From Burkholderia cepacia (lineage in GTDB: Bacteria; Pseudomonadota; Gammaproteobacteria; Burkholderiales; Burkholderiaceae), in assembly GCF_001039005.1 (NCBI RefSeq), contig NZ_LDWR01000073.1, forward strand, positions 1-63,210: a stretch of 63,210 nucleotides of DNA, read 5' to 3'. The notes below the pieces were generated by a model. That model was not told the origin of the DNA, made no database searches, and saw only the letters and a program-made list of their open reading frames with translations. Position 1 is the first letter of the stretch, and each line of letters opens with the position of its first letter. The position numbers were made by a program, and so were the translations under genes. This document shows, one piece after another, positions 41,377 to 51,655 of this stretch.

Positions 41377-42657
41377 CTACCGCATCACGGTGCCCGCGCT
41401 GTCGAGCACGAAGTCGACGCAGAACACGACGAGCCGGCTCTGTGCGCGGATCGCGACGGCGGCCGTATAGCAATCGCGGCCTTCCGTCAGCGAGAAGTGC
41501 GGGCCCATCAACGCGACGCGCCCGGGGGCGGCGATCGCGCGCTGGAAGTACGGGCGCCGCGACCAGTTGCTGTGGGTTTCCGGAAAGAGCGGCGCGAGGC
41601 GGGCGACGTTCGGCTGGCCGTCGTCGGACCGCGCACCGATCGATGGCAGGAACTGCTCGCCGATCTCGTCGGTGACGAACACGCGGCGCGCGGCCGGTAC
41701 CGCGAACACGCGTTGCGCGGCGTCCTGCAGGCTGCCGCTCGCGGAGAACGTGGCCGCGCCGGCGAGCACGAGCCGCTCGATTGCGTCGAAGCCCGGCTGT
41801 TCGGCAATGGCCGGCGCGTGCCGGCGGGCGATGAAGCGCTGCCACGCGGCATCGAGCATCGCGGGTGCCGTCGCGCTCGCGTGTGCGATCGACATATCGG
41901 GCTGGCCGAACTGGAAGCCCTGCACGAAATCGATGTCGGCCTCCATCAGCGACTGCAACGCGTCGTCGCTTTCGACGCCCTCGGCAAGCACCATTGCGCC
42001 GGCCTGGTGCAGCATCGACACGAGGTGATGCATGATGCGCCGATCGTCGGCCGATCCGGTCGAGCGCTCGACCAGCGAACGATCGAGCTTGACGATGTCG
42101 GGTCGCGCACGCCACACGCGGTCGAAGTTCGAGAAGCCCGTGCCGAAATCGTCGATCGCGATCAGGAAGTCGCGATGCTGGATCATGTCGATCGTGCGGG
42201 CGAGCGCGGCTTCGTCGCGTGACGGCTGTTCGACGACTTCCAGCACGATCCGGTTCGGCGTCAACGCGAAATGCCGGCACAGCGCCTCGACGAACTCGCG
42301 CTGCACGAGGCCCGAATCGAGCACGCGCGGCGTCACGTTCAGGAACAGCCAGCCGTCGCCGATGCCCTGGGCGACGAAGTTGGCCGTGTGCAGGCAGCGC
42401 GCAAGCCGATCGAGCAGCAGCGCATCGGCTTCGCCGCGTGTCTTGTCGAACAGGGCGGTGGGCGAGACCAGCGCACCGTTCGCGTCGACGACGCGCAGCA
42501 GCGCCTCGTAACCGACGACGCGCTTGTGCGTGATCGACAGCACGGGCTGGAACACGCTGCGCAGCGTCGTGGTGCGATAGGTGGCGAGCCAGCCGCTGGG
42601 CGTCGGCGTGAGGCGTTCGAGCAGGGATTCGAGGGATAGGTCGCGGGCGGGCTTCAT
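41377..42657 (-). CDS. EAL-domain c-di-GMP phosphodiesterase with C-terminal sensor-like domain
   Basis: 426-residue protein. The N-terminal EAL domain (about residues 30-260) has E51-A-L53, the Asn of FLNVTPR, EVVEQPS, IDDFGTGFSNF, DIVKLDRS and LAEGVES, so the metal-binding and catalytic residues for c-di-GMP hydrolysis appear intact. The C-terminal part (about 285-426) resembles the PAS-like domain found after EAL in YkuI-type proteins (PYFQRAIAAPGRVALMGPHF). There is no membrane segment. ATG 42657 begins shortly before the domain. Between this gene and the next (42658-43090) I see no gene; only GC-rich inverted repeats occur. Confidence 0.9.
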   Translation of the reverse strand: MKPARDLSLESLLERLTPTPSGWLATYRTTTLRSVFQPVLSITHKRVVGYEALLRVVDANGALVSPTALFDKTRGEADALLLDRLARCLHTANFVAQGIGDGWLFLNVTPRVLDSGLVQREFVEALCRHFALTPNRIVLEVVEQPSRDEAALARTIDMIQHRDFLIAIDDFGTGFSNFDRVWRARPDIVKLDRSLVERSTGSADDRRIMHHLVSMLHQAGAMVLAEGVESDDALQSLMEADIDFVQGFQFGQPDMSIAHASATAPAMLDAAWQRFIARRHAPAIAEQPGFDAIERLVLAGAATFSASGSLQDAAQRVFAVPAARRVFVTDEIGEQFLPSIGARSDDGQPNVARLAPLFPETHSNWSRRPYFQRAIAAPGRVALMGPHFSLTEGRDCYTAAVAIRAQSRLVVFCVDFVLDSAGTVMR

Positions 42658-43090
42658 GTCAACGGTGCCCAGGGGCGAGCGGCGGGGCTGCGTTGCGCCG
42701 CCACGCTGAAGCAGTCGCACGCGAAGGTGGACGCGAAAGAACGTGGGGCATCGTGACCGCCTTCTGCGGATGAGTGTTCGAAGTGTAACTGGAATGCGGC
42801 GGCCCGCGTATCAGGGAAATTCCAGACGCACCCGGTGCGCGGCTGAGGCCATGGCCGGCGCCGGCACGCAGTGGTGACCGGCGCCGCCGAAGCGCATGAC
42901 AATCCGGCGGCATCGCGGTGGCATGACCGTGCGCCGTGGACGTTTCGTGAGTGAGGTCGTGCGGGAAATCCCCGCAGCGGGGCTCGACCACGTGCGCGCG
43001 TCACCGTCAGAAGAATGCCGGCATGCCGGCGAACAGACTTTGCTCGGCCGTCGGCGCTCACCGTGAGGCGGGCGGCGTGCGCCCGAATCC

Positions 43091-44017
43091 TCAGGTCGCT
43101 TCGCCGCCTCGCGGCCCGAGACCGGGAATCCGCTTGATCGCGCCGGTCGCGAGCGCGGTGCCGACGAGCACGATCGCGCAGCCTTCGATCATCACGGCCG
43201 TCACGTGTTCGCCGAGGAACAGCGCGCCCCACAGCAGGCCGAACACGGGAATCACGAACGTCACGGTAATCGCGCGGGCGGGGCCGACGTGCGCGATCAG
43301 GTAGAAGAAGATGAAATACGCGATGCCCGTGCATGCGACGCCGAGGCTGAGCACGGCGCCCCATGCGTGCGCGCTGACCGGCGCGGCCGGCCAGGTGGCG
43401 ATCGCGAACGGCAGCAGCAGGACGGTCGAGCCGATCATGCTGCCGGCCGCGTTGACGAGCGGATCGACGCCGCTGAGCTTGCGCTTCGTGTAATTGGCCG
43501 CGATGCCGTACAGCAGCGTCGCGCCGAGCGCCGCGGCGGCGGCGAGTGCGGTTGCGCTGGCGCCCGTGTCGCCGTGCGCATTCGCGATCTGGTTCCACAC
43601 GAGCGTGAGCACGCCGGCAAAACCGATCACGAGGCCGAGCGCGCGCGGCAGCGACAGTTTGTCCTTCAGCCACAGGTACGCCACGAGCGCGCCCCAGAGC
43701 GGCGTCGTCGCGTTGATCACCGACGTCAGGCCGGCCGACAGCGTCAGTTCGGCGAACGCGAACAGGCAGAACGGAATGCCCGAGTTCAGCGCGCCGACGA
43801 CGAACAACGGCCATGCGTGACGGCGCAGCCGGGCGCCGAGATCGGCGGGTTTGAAGCGCGTCAGCGCGAAGCCCGTGAGAAACAGCGCGCCGATGCCCAC
43901 TCGCAGCGCCATCAGCGGCGCGACGCCGAAATCGACGACGCCGACCCGGATGAACAGGAACGATGCGCCCCACAGGGCAGCGAGCACGGTCAGCAGAATG
44001 GCGTTCTTGGGCGACAT
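43091..44017 (-). CDS. EamA/DMT-family transporter
   Basis: 308-residue drug/metabolite exporter with ten expected membrane helices in two EamA repeats. The first starts TVLAALWGASFLFIRVGV with PLMALRVGIGALFLTG. The second contains ALGATLLYGIAANYTKRK and VTFVIPVFGLLWGALFLGE. Substrate is unknown. ATG 44017 lacks a clear ribosome-binding site. No operon partner. Confidence 0.9.
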   Translation of the reverse strand: MSPKNAILLTVLAALWGASFLFIRVGVVDFGVAPLMALRVGIGALFLTGFALTRFKPADLGARLRRHAWPLFVVGALNSGIPFCLFAFAELTLSAGLTSVINATTPLWGALVAYLWLKDKLSLPRALGLVIGFAGVLTLVWNQIANAHGDTGASATALAAAAALGATLLYGIAANYTKRKLSGVDPLVNAAGSMIGSTVLLLPFAIATWPAAPVSAHAWGAVLSLGVACTGIAYFIFFYLIAHVGPARAITVTFVIPVFGLLWGALFLGEHVTAVMIEGCAIVLVGTALATGAIKRIPGLGPRGGEAT

Positions 44018-44142
44018 CGATCGAGGGGGCGGAGGAGGACGGGATGCGGAGAATCTTACACCCCGTTACCTCGCCGTCGTTTCACGATTCGATGAAACGA
44101 CAAGAAACGGGAATTTCACCGGCTGACGGCGGCGCTGCCCGC

Positions 44143-44391
44143 TCAGTGATGGCGCCAGCCGCCGCGTCCGCCGAAGCCGAAATTGAGCGATAGCGCCGGT
44201 CCCCAATAACCGCCCCACGCGGGCGCATACGCAGGCGCCGGGTAGTAGTAGACGGGGCCCGGATCGGCGTACACGGGCGCCGGCTGCACCGGTGCGGCCG
44301 TGTAGTAGCCGCCAGGATAGTAGCCGTACGGGTAGTAGCAGCCGGCGAGCGTCGCGCAGGCGAGCGCCGCTGCGACGAAGGTCCTGTTCAT
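44143..44391 (-). CDS. Tyr/Pro/Gly-rich small lipoprotein
   Basis: 82-residue protein with a signal and lipobox LAGC (Cys18). The mature part is very rich in Tyr, Pro and Gly (CYYPYGYYPGGYYTAAP) and ends in GFGGRGGWRHH. Such proteins are common outer-membrane-associated lipoproteins of unknown role in Burkholderia. GGAGAG lies 9-14 bases upstream of the ATG. It precedes a second small lipoprotein gene that is separated by a terminator, so they are not one operon. Confidence 0.82.
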   Translation of the reverse strand: MNRTFVAAALACATLAGCYYPYGYYPGGYYTAAPVQPAPVYADPGPVYYYPAPAYAPAWGGYWGPALSLNFGFGGRGGWRHH

Positions 44392-44519
44392 GATGTCTCT
44401 CCGGCGGAGCCGGCAATCGGCAGATGCTTAAGCTTAGGCCGCGCACCGATGACACGGTGTGCAAAACGGTAACGGATCATTTCCGGGCCACTGCCGCGCG
44501 TATCGCGGCACCGCATGCG

Positions 44520-44549
44520 AAAACGGCGCTTCCGCACCGCGGAAACGCC
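44520..44549 (-). terminator. Terminator of the glycine-zipper lipoprotein gene
   Basis: GGCGCTTCCGC (44525-44535) and GCGGAAACGCC (44539-44549) form an 11-bp stem with one mismatch and a 3-base loop. On the minus strand GTTTTC follows. It lies 32 bp past the stop at 44581. Confidence 0.65.
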
Positions 44550-44580
44550 GCCCGGCCGACTGTCGCGGCGCGTGGCCGGC

Positions 44581-44793
44581 TTACTTGCCGACCTGGTTAC
44601 CGATGATGCCGCCGGCCGCCGCGCCGCCCAGCGTCGACAGCGCACTACCGCCGATCGCCGCGCCGGCGACGCCGCCGACCCCCGCACCGATTGCCGTGTC
44701 ACGCTGGCGCCTCGACATCGAATCGCAGGCCGACAAACTGGCCACCGTCGCAACGAGGAGCGCACATACCCCAATACGCCGAATCGAGTTCAT
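44581..44793 (-). CDS. Glycine-zipper lipoprotein (OsmB-like)
   Basis: 70-residue protein with a signal peptide and lipobox LSAC, a short basic stretch (SMSRRQRD), and a glycine-zipper helix pair (AIGAGVGGVAGAAIGGSAL, GGAAAGGIIGNQVGK) typical of OsmB-type or 17-kDa-antigen-like lipoproteins. These are envelope stress or osmotically induced proteins. ATG 44793 has AAGGAC 9-14 bases upstream. A terminator follows. Confidence 0.87.
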   Translation of the reverse strand: MNSIRRIGVCALLVATVASLSACDSMSRRQRDTAIGAGVGGVAGAAIGGSALSTLGGAAAGGIIGNQVGK

Positions 44794-44958
44794 GATCGTT
44801 GTCCTTGTGGGTGTGAATGGAGGACGCGCGACCGGCTGGCGGCCACGCATGAACCCAATCTACGCGCCGCCCCGCGACGCTGCTGTAAGGACTTGTTAAG
44901 GCTCGCGCGGTTTCGTAATCATTTGTTTCCCGTACGTTCGCAGGTACGCGACATGCGC

Positions 44959-44984
44959 AAAAAAGCCCGCTCGAGAGCGGGCTT
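44959..44984 (-). terminator. Rho-independent terminator of thiC
   Basis: AAGCCCGCTC (44963-44972) and GAGCGGGCTT (44975-44984) are perfect inverted copies; on the minus strand the stem is followed by a T-run (complement of 44959-44964). It lies 45 bp beyond the thiC stop. Confidence 0.85.
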
Positions 44985-45028
44985 CGTGCATCGTGCGATG
45001 CGTTTCCGGTGCGGATCGCCGCGTTCGC

Positions 45029-46960
<1,932 letters not shown>

Positions 46961-47099
46961 GCAATCTCCTGTGTGAGCGCCGGACAGGCGCGTCGGCGCT
47001 TGCCCGGAGCCCTTGACGTATGTGGGGCTCGAGCTAAGCAGGAGACGAGGCTTGGTGAGGCGGCGGATTTCGTCAGAAGGATGGCGGCGAAATCCGTAC

Positions 47100-47201
47100 G
47101 CTTCCCTGCGCTGGCATTATCCAGATCAGGTTCAAAGGGTATTTCTCACCCGCAATGCCGGTTGTTTGACCGAGCGCATTGCAGGACCCCCGCGTTAGCA
47201 A
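47100..47201 (-). promoter_or_regulatory. TPP (THI-box) riboswitch upstream of thiC
   Basis: On the minus strand the conserved elements are in order: the GGGGGTCC start, then CGGGTGAGAAATACCC, CTGATCTGGATAATGCCAG (the THI core) and AGGGAAGC. The aptamer lies 140-240 bp before the thiC ATG. Binding of thiamine pyrophosphate should repress thiC. The rest of the 46961-47471 gap holds no gene I can support. Confidence 0.95.
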
Positions 47202-47471
47202 GGGCACACGATACACCGGGTTTGCGGCGGTTTCAACCGGGCGTAGAGTGGTTATCCCGGTGCAGCCGCAACATGGCGGGCGGCGCGGCAGGCCGGGTGC
47301 ACCGCAGCGCATGCCTTTGCCGTTCGGTCCGGCAGCCCGATCGGCGGCGGCCGAGCGGCGCAGCATGACGGGTTGTCCGGCCGGCATAAAAAATATTTTC
47401 AGCGCGGCTGTCATTTCCCGCGACGTCGTCCGTCTATTCGGCTCCTCAAACCCATGTTTCGGAGAGATGTC

Positions 47472-47744
47472 ATGAAAAACGTACTGATTGCCGCTTGCGT
47501 CGCCGCTCTTGCCACGATCGCAACGGGTGCCTATGCGCAGAACGATGCGATGTCGAAGGACGGCACGTCGATGTCGAAGGACGCGATGGGCCACGACGCG
47601 ATGGCGAAGGATGGCGCGATGAAGAAGGACGGCATGAAGAAGCACGCGATGAAGAAGGACGCCATGAAGAAAGACGCGATGGGCCACGACGCGATGTCGA
47701 AGGGCGACGCGATGAAGAAGGACGCAATGAGCCCGTCGAACTGA
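47472..47744 (+). CDS. Pentapeptide MXKDX repeat protein
   Basis: 90-residue exported protein: a signal peptide ending AYAQ (about residue 22), then about eleven copies of a five-residue unit of the form MxKDx (MSKDG, MKKDA, MGHDA). The repeat class is known as the pentapeptide MXKDX family of unknown function in Betaproteobacteria. The units are rich in Met, Lys and Asp, and a metal-binding or redox-buffering role is conceivable but unproven. ATG 47472 has GGAGAG just upstream. It is first in a set with a cytochrome b and a molybdopterin oxidoreductase. Confidence 0.88.
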   Translation: MKNVLIAACVAALATIATGAYAQNDAMSKDGTSMSKDAMGHDAMAKDGAMKKDGMKKHAMKKDAMKKDAMGHDAMSKGDAMKKDAMSPSN

Positions 47745-47820
47745 CGGATGCGCGCGGGGCGCGGCCAGCCGGCTGCACGCGCGCATCGCGTCCCGTCGCA
47801 TCACCCCTGGAGTCTTCATC

Positions 47821-48453
47821 ATGCAAACCGTTCCCGCAACGGATCGCGCGCCCGCGACGCCACCCGCGCGCCCGATCCATCCGCCGTGGGTGCGCGTGAG
47901 CCACTGGCTCAACGCGCTCGCGGCGATCCTGATGGCGCTGTCCGGCTGGCGCATCTACGACGCGTCGCCGATCTATCCGTCGTTCACGTTTGCGCACGGC
48001 ATCACGATCGGCGGCTGGCTCGGCGGCGCGCTGCAATGGCATTTCGCGGCGATGTGGCTGCTGGTCGGCAACGGGCTGTTCTACCTCGCGATGTCGATCG
48101 CGACGGGGCGCTTCGCGCGCAAGATGCTGCCCGTCACGCCGGCGTCCGTGTGGCGCGACGTGCGCGCCGCGCTGGGCGGGCGGCTGTCGCACAACGACCT
48201 GAGCGTCTACAACGCGGTGCAGCGTGCCGCGTACCTGACCGCGATCGTCGATCTCGTCGTGCTGGTGCTGTCGGGGCTCACGATCTGGAAGTCCGTGCAA
48301 TTCCCGCTGCTGCGCGAACTGTTCGGCGGCTACGACAACGCGCGTGTCGTGCATTTCTGGGCGATGTCGCTGCTCGTCGCATTCTTTGTCGTCCACGTCG
48401 CGATGGCGCTGCTGGTGCCGCGCTCGTTGCTCGCGATGCTGCGCGGCCGCTGA
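47821..48453 (+). CDS. Cytochrome b561/b-type membrane subunit
   Basis: 210-residue four-helix membrane protein with histidines placed to ligate b hemes: WVRVSHWLNAL, FAHGITIGGWLGGALQWHFAAMWLL, and in the last helices VVHFWAMSLLVAFFVVHV. This pattern is that of cytochrome b/b6-type subunits that feed electrons to or from a periplasmic partner. ATG 47821 begins after GGAG at 47810. It is followed by a molybdopterin enzyme gene 29 bp downstream, so the two form an electron-transfer pair. Confidence 0.88.
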   Translation: MQTVPATDRAPATPPARPIHPPWVRVSHWLNALAAILMALSGWRIYDASPIYPSFTFAHGITIGGWLGGALQWHFAAMWLLVGNGLFYLAMSIATGRFARKMLPVTPASVWRDVRAALGGRLSHNDLSVYNAVQRAAYLTAIVDLVVLVLSGLTIWKSVQFPLLRELFGGYDNARVVHFWAMSLLVAFFVVHVAMALLVPRSLLAMLRGR

Positions 48454-48482
48454 CCCGCAAGCCGCGGGCGAAGGAAATCATC

Positions 48483-49271
48483 ATGTCGGAATCCGAAAAC
48501 AGGCGCGGCGAGCCGCGCTGGACGCTCGACCGGAAGTCGCTCGAACTCGATGTGCGCCGCGAGCTCGAGATGCCGTCGCGGCGCCTCTTCAACCGGCGCG
48601 TGCTGACGCTCGGTGGCCTGACGATGCTCACCGGCTGCACGCTGCAGGACGACGCATCGGTCAACACGTTCCTCGAGAAAGTGTCGCGCATGAACGATCG
48701 CGTGCAGGCCTGGCTGTTCAGCGGCGAACGGCTCGCGCCGACCTACACCGAAGCCGATATTACGCGGCCGTTCCCGTTCAACGCGTTCTACGGGATCGAC
48801 GACGTGCCGCACGTCGATGCGTCGACGTATCGGCTCGTGCTGTCCGGCCGCGTGACGGGCAAGCGCGTGTGGACGCTCGACGAGCTGTATGCGTTGCCGC
48901 ACGCGGAACAGATCACGCGGCATATCTGCGTGGAAGGGTGGAGTGCGATCGGCCGCTGGGGCGGCACGCCGTTCGGCGCGTTTCTCGCACGCGTCGGTGC
49001 CGACACACGGGCGAAATACGTCGGCTTCAAGTGCGCGGACGATTATTACGAGAGCATCGACATGCCGACCGCGCTGCATCCGCAGACGCTGCTCGCGTTC
49101 GACTACGACGGCCAGCGGCTGCCGCCGGAATTCGGCTTCCCGATGAAGCTGCGGATGCCGACCAAGCTCGGCTACAAGAACCCGAAGCACATCATGGAAA
49201 TCTTCGTGACCGATACGTATCCGGGCGGCTACTGGGTCGATCAGGGGTACAACTGGTTCGGCGGATCGTAA
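48483..49271 (+). CDS. Molybdopterin-dependent oxidoreductase (YedY/MsrP-like)
   Basis: 262-residue member of the sulfite-oxidase fold. The N terminus holds a lipoprotein-like Cys (LTMLTGCTL, about residue 52) after a twin-arginine-type FNRRVLTLGG. The cofactor-binding domain carries RHICVEGWSAIGRWGG, whose Cys would ligate molybdenum, and RMPTKLGYKNPKHIMEIFVTD. It is smaller than MsrP but aligned with it. It is coupled to the cytochrome b gene upstream. AAGGA lies 8-12 bases before the ATG. Substrate is unknown; methionine sulfoxide or a related S- or N-oxide is a reasonable guess. Confidence 0.88.
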   Translation: MSESENRRGEPRWTLDRKSLELDVRRELEMPSRRLFNRRVLTLGGLTMLTGCTLQDDASVNTFLEKVSRMNDRVQAWLFSGERLAPTYTEADITRPFPFNAFYGIDDVPHVDASTYRLVLSGRVTGKRVWTLDELYALPHAEQITRHICVEGWSAIGRWGGTPFGAFLARVGADTRAKYVGFKCADDYYESIDMPTALHPQTLLAFDYDGQRLPPEFGFPMKLRMPTKLGYKNPKHIMEIFVTDTYPGGYWVDQGYNWFGGS

Positions 49272-49296
49272 GCGGCGCGCGTGACGCGCTCACGCG

Positions 49297-49578
49297 TCAC
49301 GCCGATTCGCGCACCTGGAGATCGACGCGCAGGCCGACTGCCGCCGCCATGTTCACGAGCGCGTCGAGCCCGAACAGGTTGATCTTGCCGCGCAGCAGGT
49401 CGGAGACGCGCGGCTGCGTGACACCCAGCCGTTGCGCAGCCTGGGCCTGGCTGAGCTCGAGCTGCGCGATGCGCTGCTTGAGCGCGATCATCAGCTCGGA
49501 GCGCAGCTTCATGTTCTCGGCTTCGGCCGGCTGGCCTTCGATTGCGTCCCAGACGTTGGTGTAGCGTTCATTGGTCAT
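49297..49578 (-). CDS. higA: XRE-family antitoxin (HigA-like)
   Basis: 93-residue helix-turn-helix protein. The XRE fold has LKQRIAQLELSQAQAAQRLGVTQPRVSDLLRGKINLFGLDALVNMA. Such proteins neutralise a RelE/HigB-type toxin and repress their own operon. Its start overlaps the toxin stop by 4 bp. The toxin-first order is the HigBA arrangement. The symbol is by analogy. Confidence 0.87.
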   Translation of the reverse strand: MTNERYTNVWDAIEGQPAEAENMKLRSELMIALKQRIAQLELSQAQAAQRLGVTQPRVSDLLRGKINLFGLDALVNMAAAVGLRVDLQVRESA

Positions 49579-49928
49579 CGTTTCAACTCCATCATCAGCG
49601 TGCGATAACGCCGGGCGGCCAGGTCGATATCGGGTTTGCTCGTGCGTGCCGATTGCTTCCGGAAGCAGTGCAGCACGTAGACGGCATCGGCGCATGTCGC
49701 GACGTAGACGATCCGGAACGCGCCGCTCGCATCGCGCAGGCGAATTTCCCGCACGCCGACGCCGATGGTGCGCATCGGCTTCCAGTCGTCGGGCGCGAGG
49801 CCGCGCTGTACCTGGTCGATCTGGTGGCCGGCGTCGCGCCGCGCGGGCAGTGGGAAGCCACGAAGATCGTCAAGCGCGCTGCCGACGAAAACAACCGGCT
49901 TCGGCGGAAGGATGGTTGGATTATACAA
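49575..49928 (-). CDS. higB: HigB/Gp49-like RelE-superfamily toxin
   Basis: 117-residue protein of the phage-derived Gp49/DUF891 family, which cleaves mRNA on the ribosome. The family blocks are clear: KPVVFVGSALDDLRGFP, RRDAGHQIDQVQRGL, DWKPMRTIGVGVREIRLRD and FRIVYVATCADAVYVLHCFRK. The only plausible in-frame start is TTG 49928, because no ATG or GTG precedes the conserved region. That TTG lies inside the palindrome at 49923-49938, which also contains a perfect TATAAT, so the exact start is uncertain. It is paired with a HigA-like antitoxin. Confidence 0.85.
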   Translation of the reverse strand: MYNPTILPPKPVVFVGSALDDLRGFPLPARRDAGHQIDQVQRGLAPDDWKPMRTIGVGVREIRLRDASGAFRIVYVATCADAVYVLHCFRKQSARTSKPDIDLAARRYRTLMMELKR

Positions 49929-49938
49929 AATTTTGTAT
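49923..49938 (-). promoter_or_regulatory. Perfect 16-bp palindrome, higBA operator
   Basis: ATACAAAATTTTGTAT is a perfect palindrome. On the minus strand it runs into TATAAT (49924-49919), so it overlaps the -10 box. This is the classical place for a toxin-antitoxin operator bound by the XRE protein. The toxin's TTG start lies within it. Confidence 0.6.
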
Positions 49939-49942
49939 GGAT

Positions 49943-50452
49943 GGTGTGGGTTTCGAATGGAGGTTGTGGGCCGCCAGAAGAGGGCGTGTCGACCGTCACG
50001 ATAAGCGCGAAGCAGCGGCCGGCGCGCATGATTGGCCGTCCGGCCGATGGTTGGTTCGAGCGGGGCGGATTGCGATGGATTGCGAGTGGAATCGGCATCG
50101 ACGCCGGCGACGCGCGCGCATTGTGAATCCGGCCCCGGATTTCACCGGCCCGCCGACCGGAAGCCCGCCGGCCGGATAATGTCGCGCCGAAACATCAGTC
50201 CCTATCCTTTCAGACAGGTCTGACGATGCTTTCGAATCCTTGATGCCATAATGCCGAGCGTGCGCAGCCGAAACGGTTGCGCGCGTTTTTTTGTCCCTCT
50301 GCCGCCGCTTGCCGGTTCTCTTTCGTCGCCGTTCGCACCGTCATGTCGTTCCGCACGTTCGCTCTGCCTTCCCGGTCCCGTCAGGACCGTTTGCCGGCAT
50401 TGCCGGCGTTTTTCAGCGGGGCACGCGGCGCGACGTGCGGGCGGGTCGCACG
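49943..50452 (+). other. 510-bp intergenic region with an orphan terminator
   Basis: Between higB and the EamA gene no convincing protein gene is seen. The last half has a short dyad (CAGAC-AG-GTCTG, about 50213-50224), -10-like GATAAT (about 50175) and CATAAT (about 50246) and the intrinsic terminator at 50262-50292. It may encode a small RNA or be a regulated leader of the exporter gene. Confidence 0.4.
50262..50292 (+). terminator. Orphan intrinsic terminator upstream of the EamA exporter
   Basis: GCGCAGCCG (50262-50270) pairs with CGGTTGCGC (50274-50282) around an AAA loop, followed by GCG and seven T (50286-50292). No plus-strand protein gene lies upstream of it within the intergenic region. 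This suggests an attenuator of the transporter gene 160 bp downstream, or the 3' end of a small RNA. Confidence 0.8.
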
Positions 50453-51634
50453 ATGACGCCGCTCGACCGCCTCCTCGATTTCCTCGCCCGCCTTTCGTTC
50501 CGGATCCGCCTGCCGCAAAGCCGCGGCGGCCGCGTCGCGCTGGCGCTCGTGTTCATCTATTTCGTCTGGGGTTCGACCTACAGCGGCCTGCATTTCGCGC
50601 TGCAGTCGTTCCCGCCGCTGCTGCTGTCGGGGCTGCGCAACCTGCTCGGCGGGATCGGCCTGTTCATCTTCGCGCTGAGGCGCAAGCCCGAATGGCCGAC
50701 GCTGCTGGAGATCCGCAATGCGGGGATCGTCGGCACAATGCTCGTCGCGCTGTCGTCCGGCACGATCGCGCTCGGGATCAGCTCGGTCAGCAGCGGCTCG
50801 GCCGCGGTGATGGTGGCGACGGTGCCGCTGTTCGCGACCGTGATCGCGGCGGTCGCCGGGCGGCCGGTGACGAAGGGCGAGTGGGCGGCCATCGCGCTCG
50901 GGATGGTCGGCATCGTCGTGCTGAATTCGGGCGGCGCAGCGGCCCGGAATTCGGCGCTCGGCACGATCTGCGTGCTGGCCGGTGCGCTGTTCTGGGCGGG
51001 CGGCGCGCACCTCGCGACGCGGCTCAAGCTGCCGTCCGACCTGTTTCTGTCGACGTCGCTGCAGATCGGCCTCGGCGGCCTGATTTCGACGCTCGTCGCA
51101 TGGCTGATCGGCGAACGCATCGAACACGTGATGGCCGGGCCGGTGTTCGCATTTTTGTACCTGATGGTGTTCTGCACGATGGCCGCGTACGTCGCGTACG
51201 GCTACCTGATCCGCCACACGAGCCCGATCATCGCGAGCAGCTGCATGTATGTGAACCCGATCGTCGCGGTCGCGCTCGGTGCGCTGCTGCTCGGCGAACC
51301 GGTGACGATGGCGACCGTGGTCGCGACCGTCGCGATCCTCGGCAGCGTCGGGCTGTCGTTCCTGTTCGATCCGGCCCGCCGGCCCGCGGCGCGCGCGGCG
51401 GCCGTAAGTTCGCCGGCGGTGGCGACCGTAGCGGCCGCGCCAGCTGCGGATATTTCGTCGGCGCCCGAGCAGATCGCGATACCGGATGCGGCGCCCATCC
51501 TGACGCCTTCGGCCGTCCCGCTTGCCGTGCCGGTTCCGGCTGCCGTGATGGATCCCGCGGCCGTGATGGACCCGGCGCAGGCGTTCGCACCGCCGCCCGC
51601 CGACGAACCGGCCGCGCGCCGCGCCGACGCGTGA
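50453..51634 (+). CDS. EamA/DMT-family transporter with Ala/Pro-rich tail
   Basis: 393-residue exporter. Ten membrane helices in two EamA repeats are visible: LVFIYFVWGSTYSGLHFAL with LLLSGLRNLLGGIGLFIFAL, and the second half ASSCMYVNPIVAVALGALLLGEP. The relatives are YedA-like inner-membrane permeases. The last about 75 residues are A/P/V-rich and disordered, an unusual extension. ATG 50453 lacks a strong ribosome-binding site but fits the family N terminus. An intrinsic terminator 160 bp upstream may attenuate transcription. Confidence 0.88.
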   Translation: MTPLDRLLDFLARLSFRIRLPQSRGGRVALALVFIYFVWGSTYSGLHFALQSFPPLLLSGLRNLLGGIGLFIFALRRKPEWPTLLEIRNAGIVGTMLVALSSGTIALGISSVSSGSAAVMVATVPLFATVIAAVAGRPVTKGEWAAIALGMVGIVVLNSGGAAARNSALGTICVLAGALFWAGGAHLATRLKLPSDLFLSTSLQIGLGGLISTLVAWLIGERIEHVMAGPVFAFLYLMVFCTMAAYVAYGYLIRHTSPIIASSCMYVNPIVAVALGALLLGEPVTMATVVATVAILGSVGLSFLFDPARRPAARAAAVSSPAVATVAAAPAADISSAPEQIAIPDAAPILTPSAVPLAVPVPAAVMDPAAVMDPAQAFAPPPADEPAARRADA

Positions 51635-51655
51635 CGCCGCCGTGGCCGGTCGCGC

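Noticed and set aside
47472..47744. Short-period DNA repeat array
   Set aside because: The repetition follows codons of the MXKDX protein and is explained by the coding sequence.
49542..50126. Plus-strand frame of 194 codons over the toxin-antitoxin locus
   Set aside because: Antisense to HigB with strong family blocks; no domain in the plus frame.
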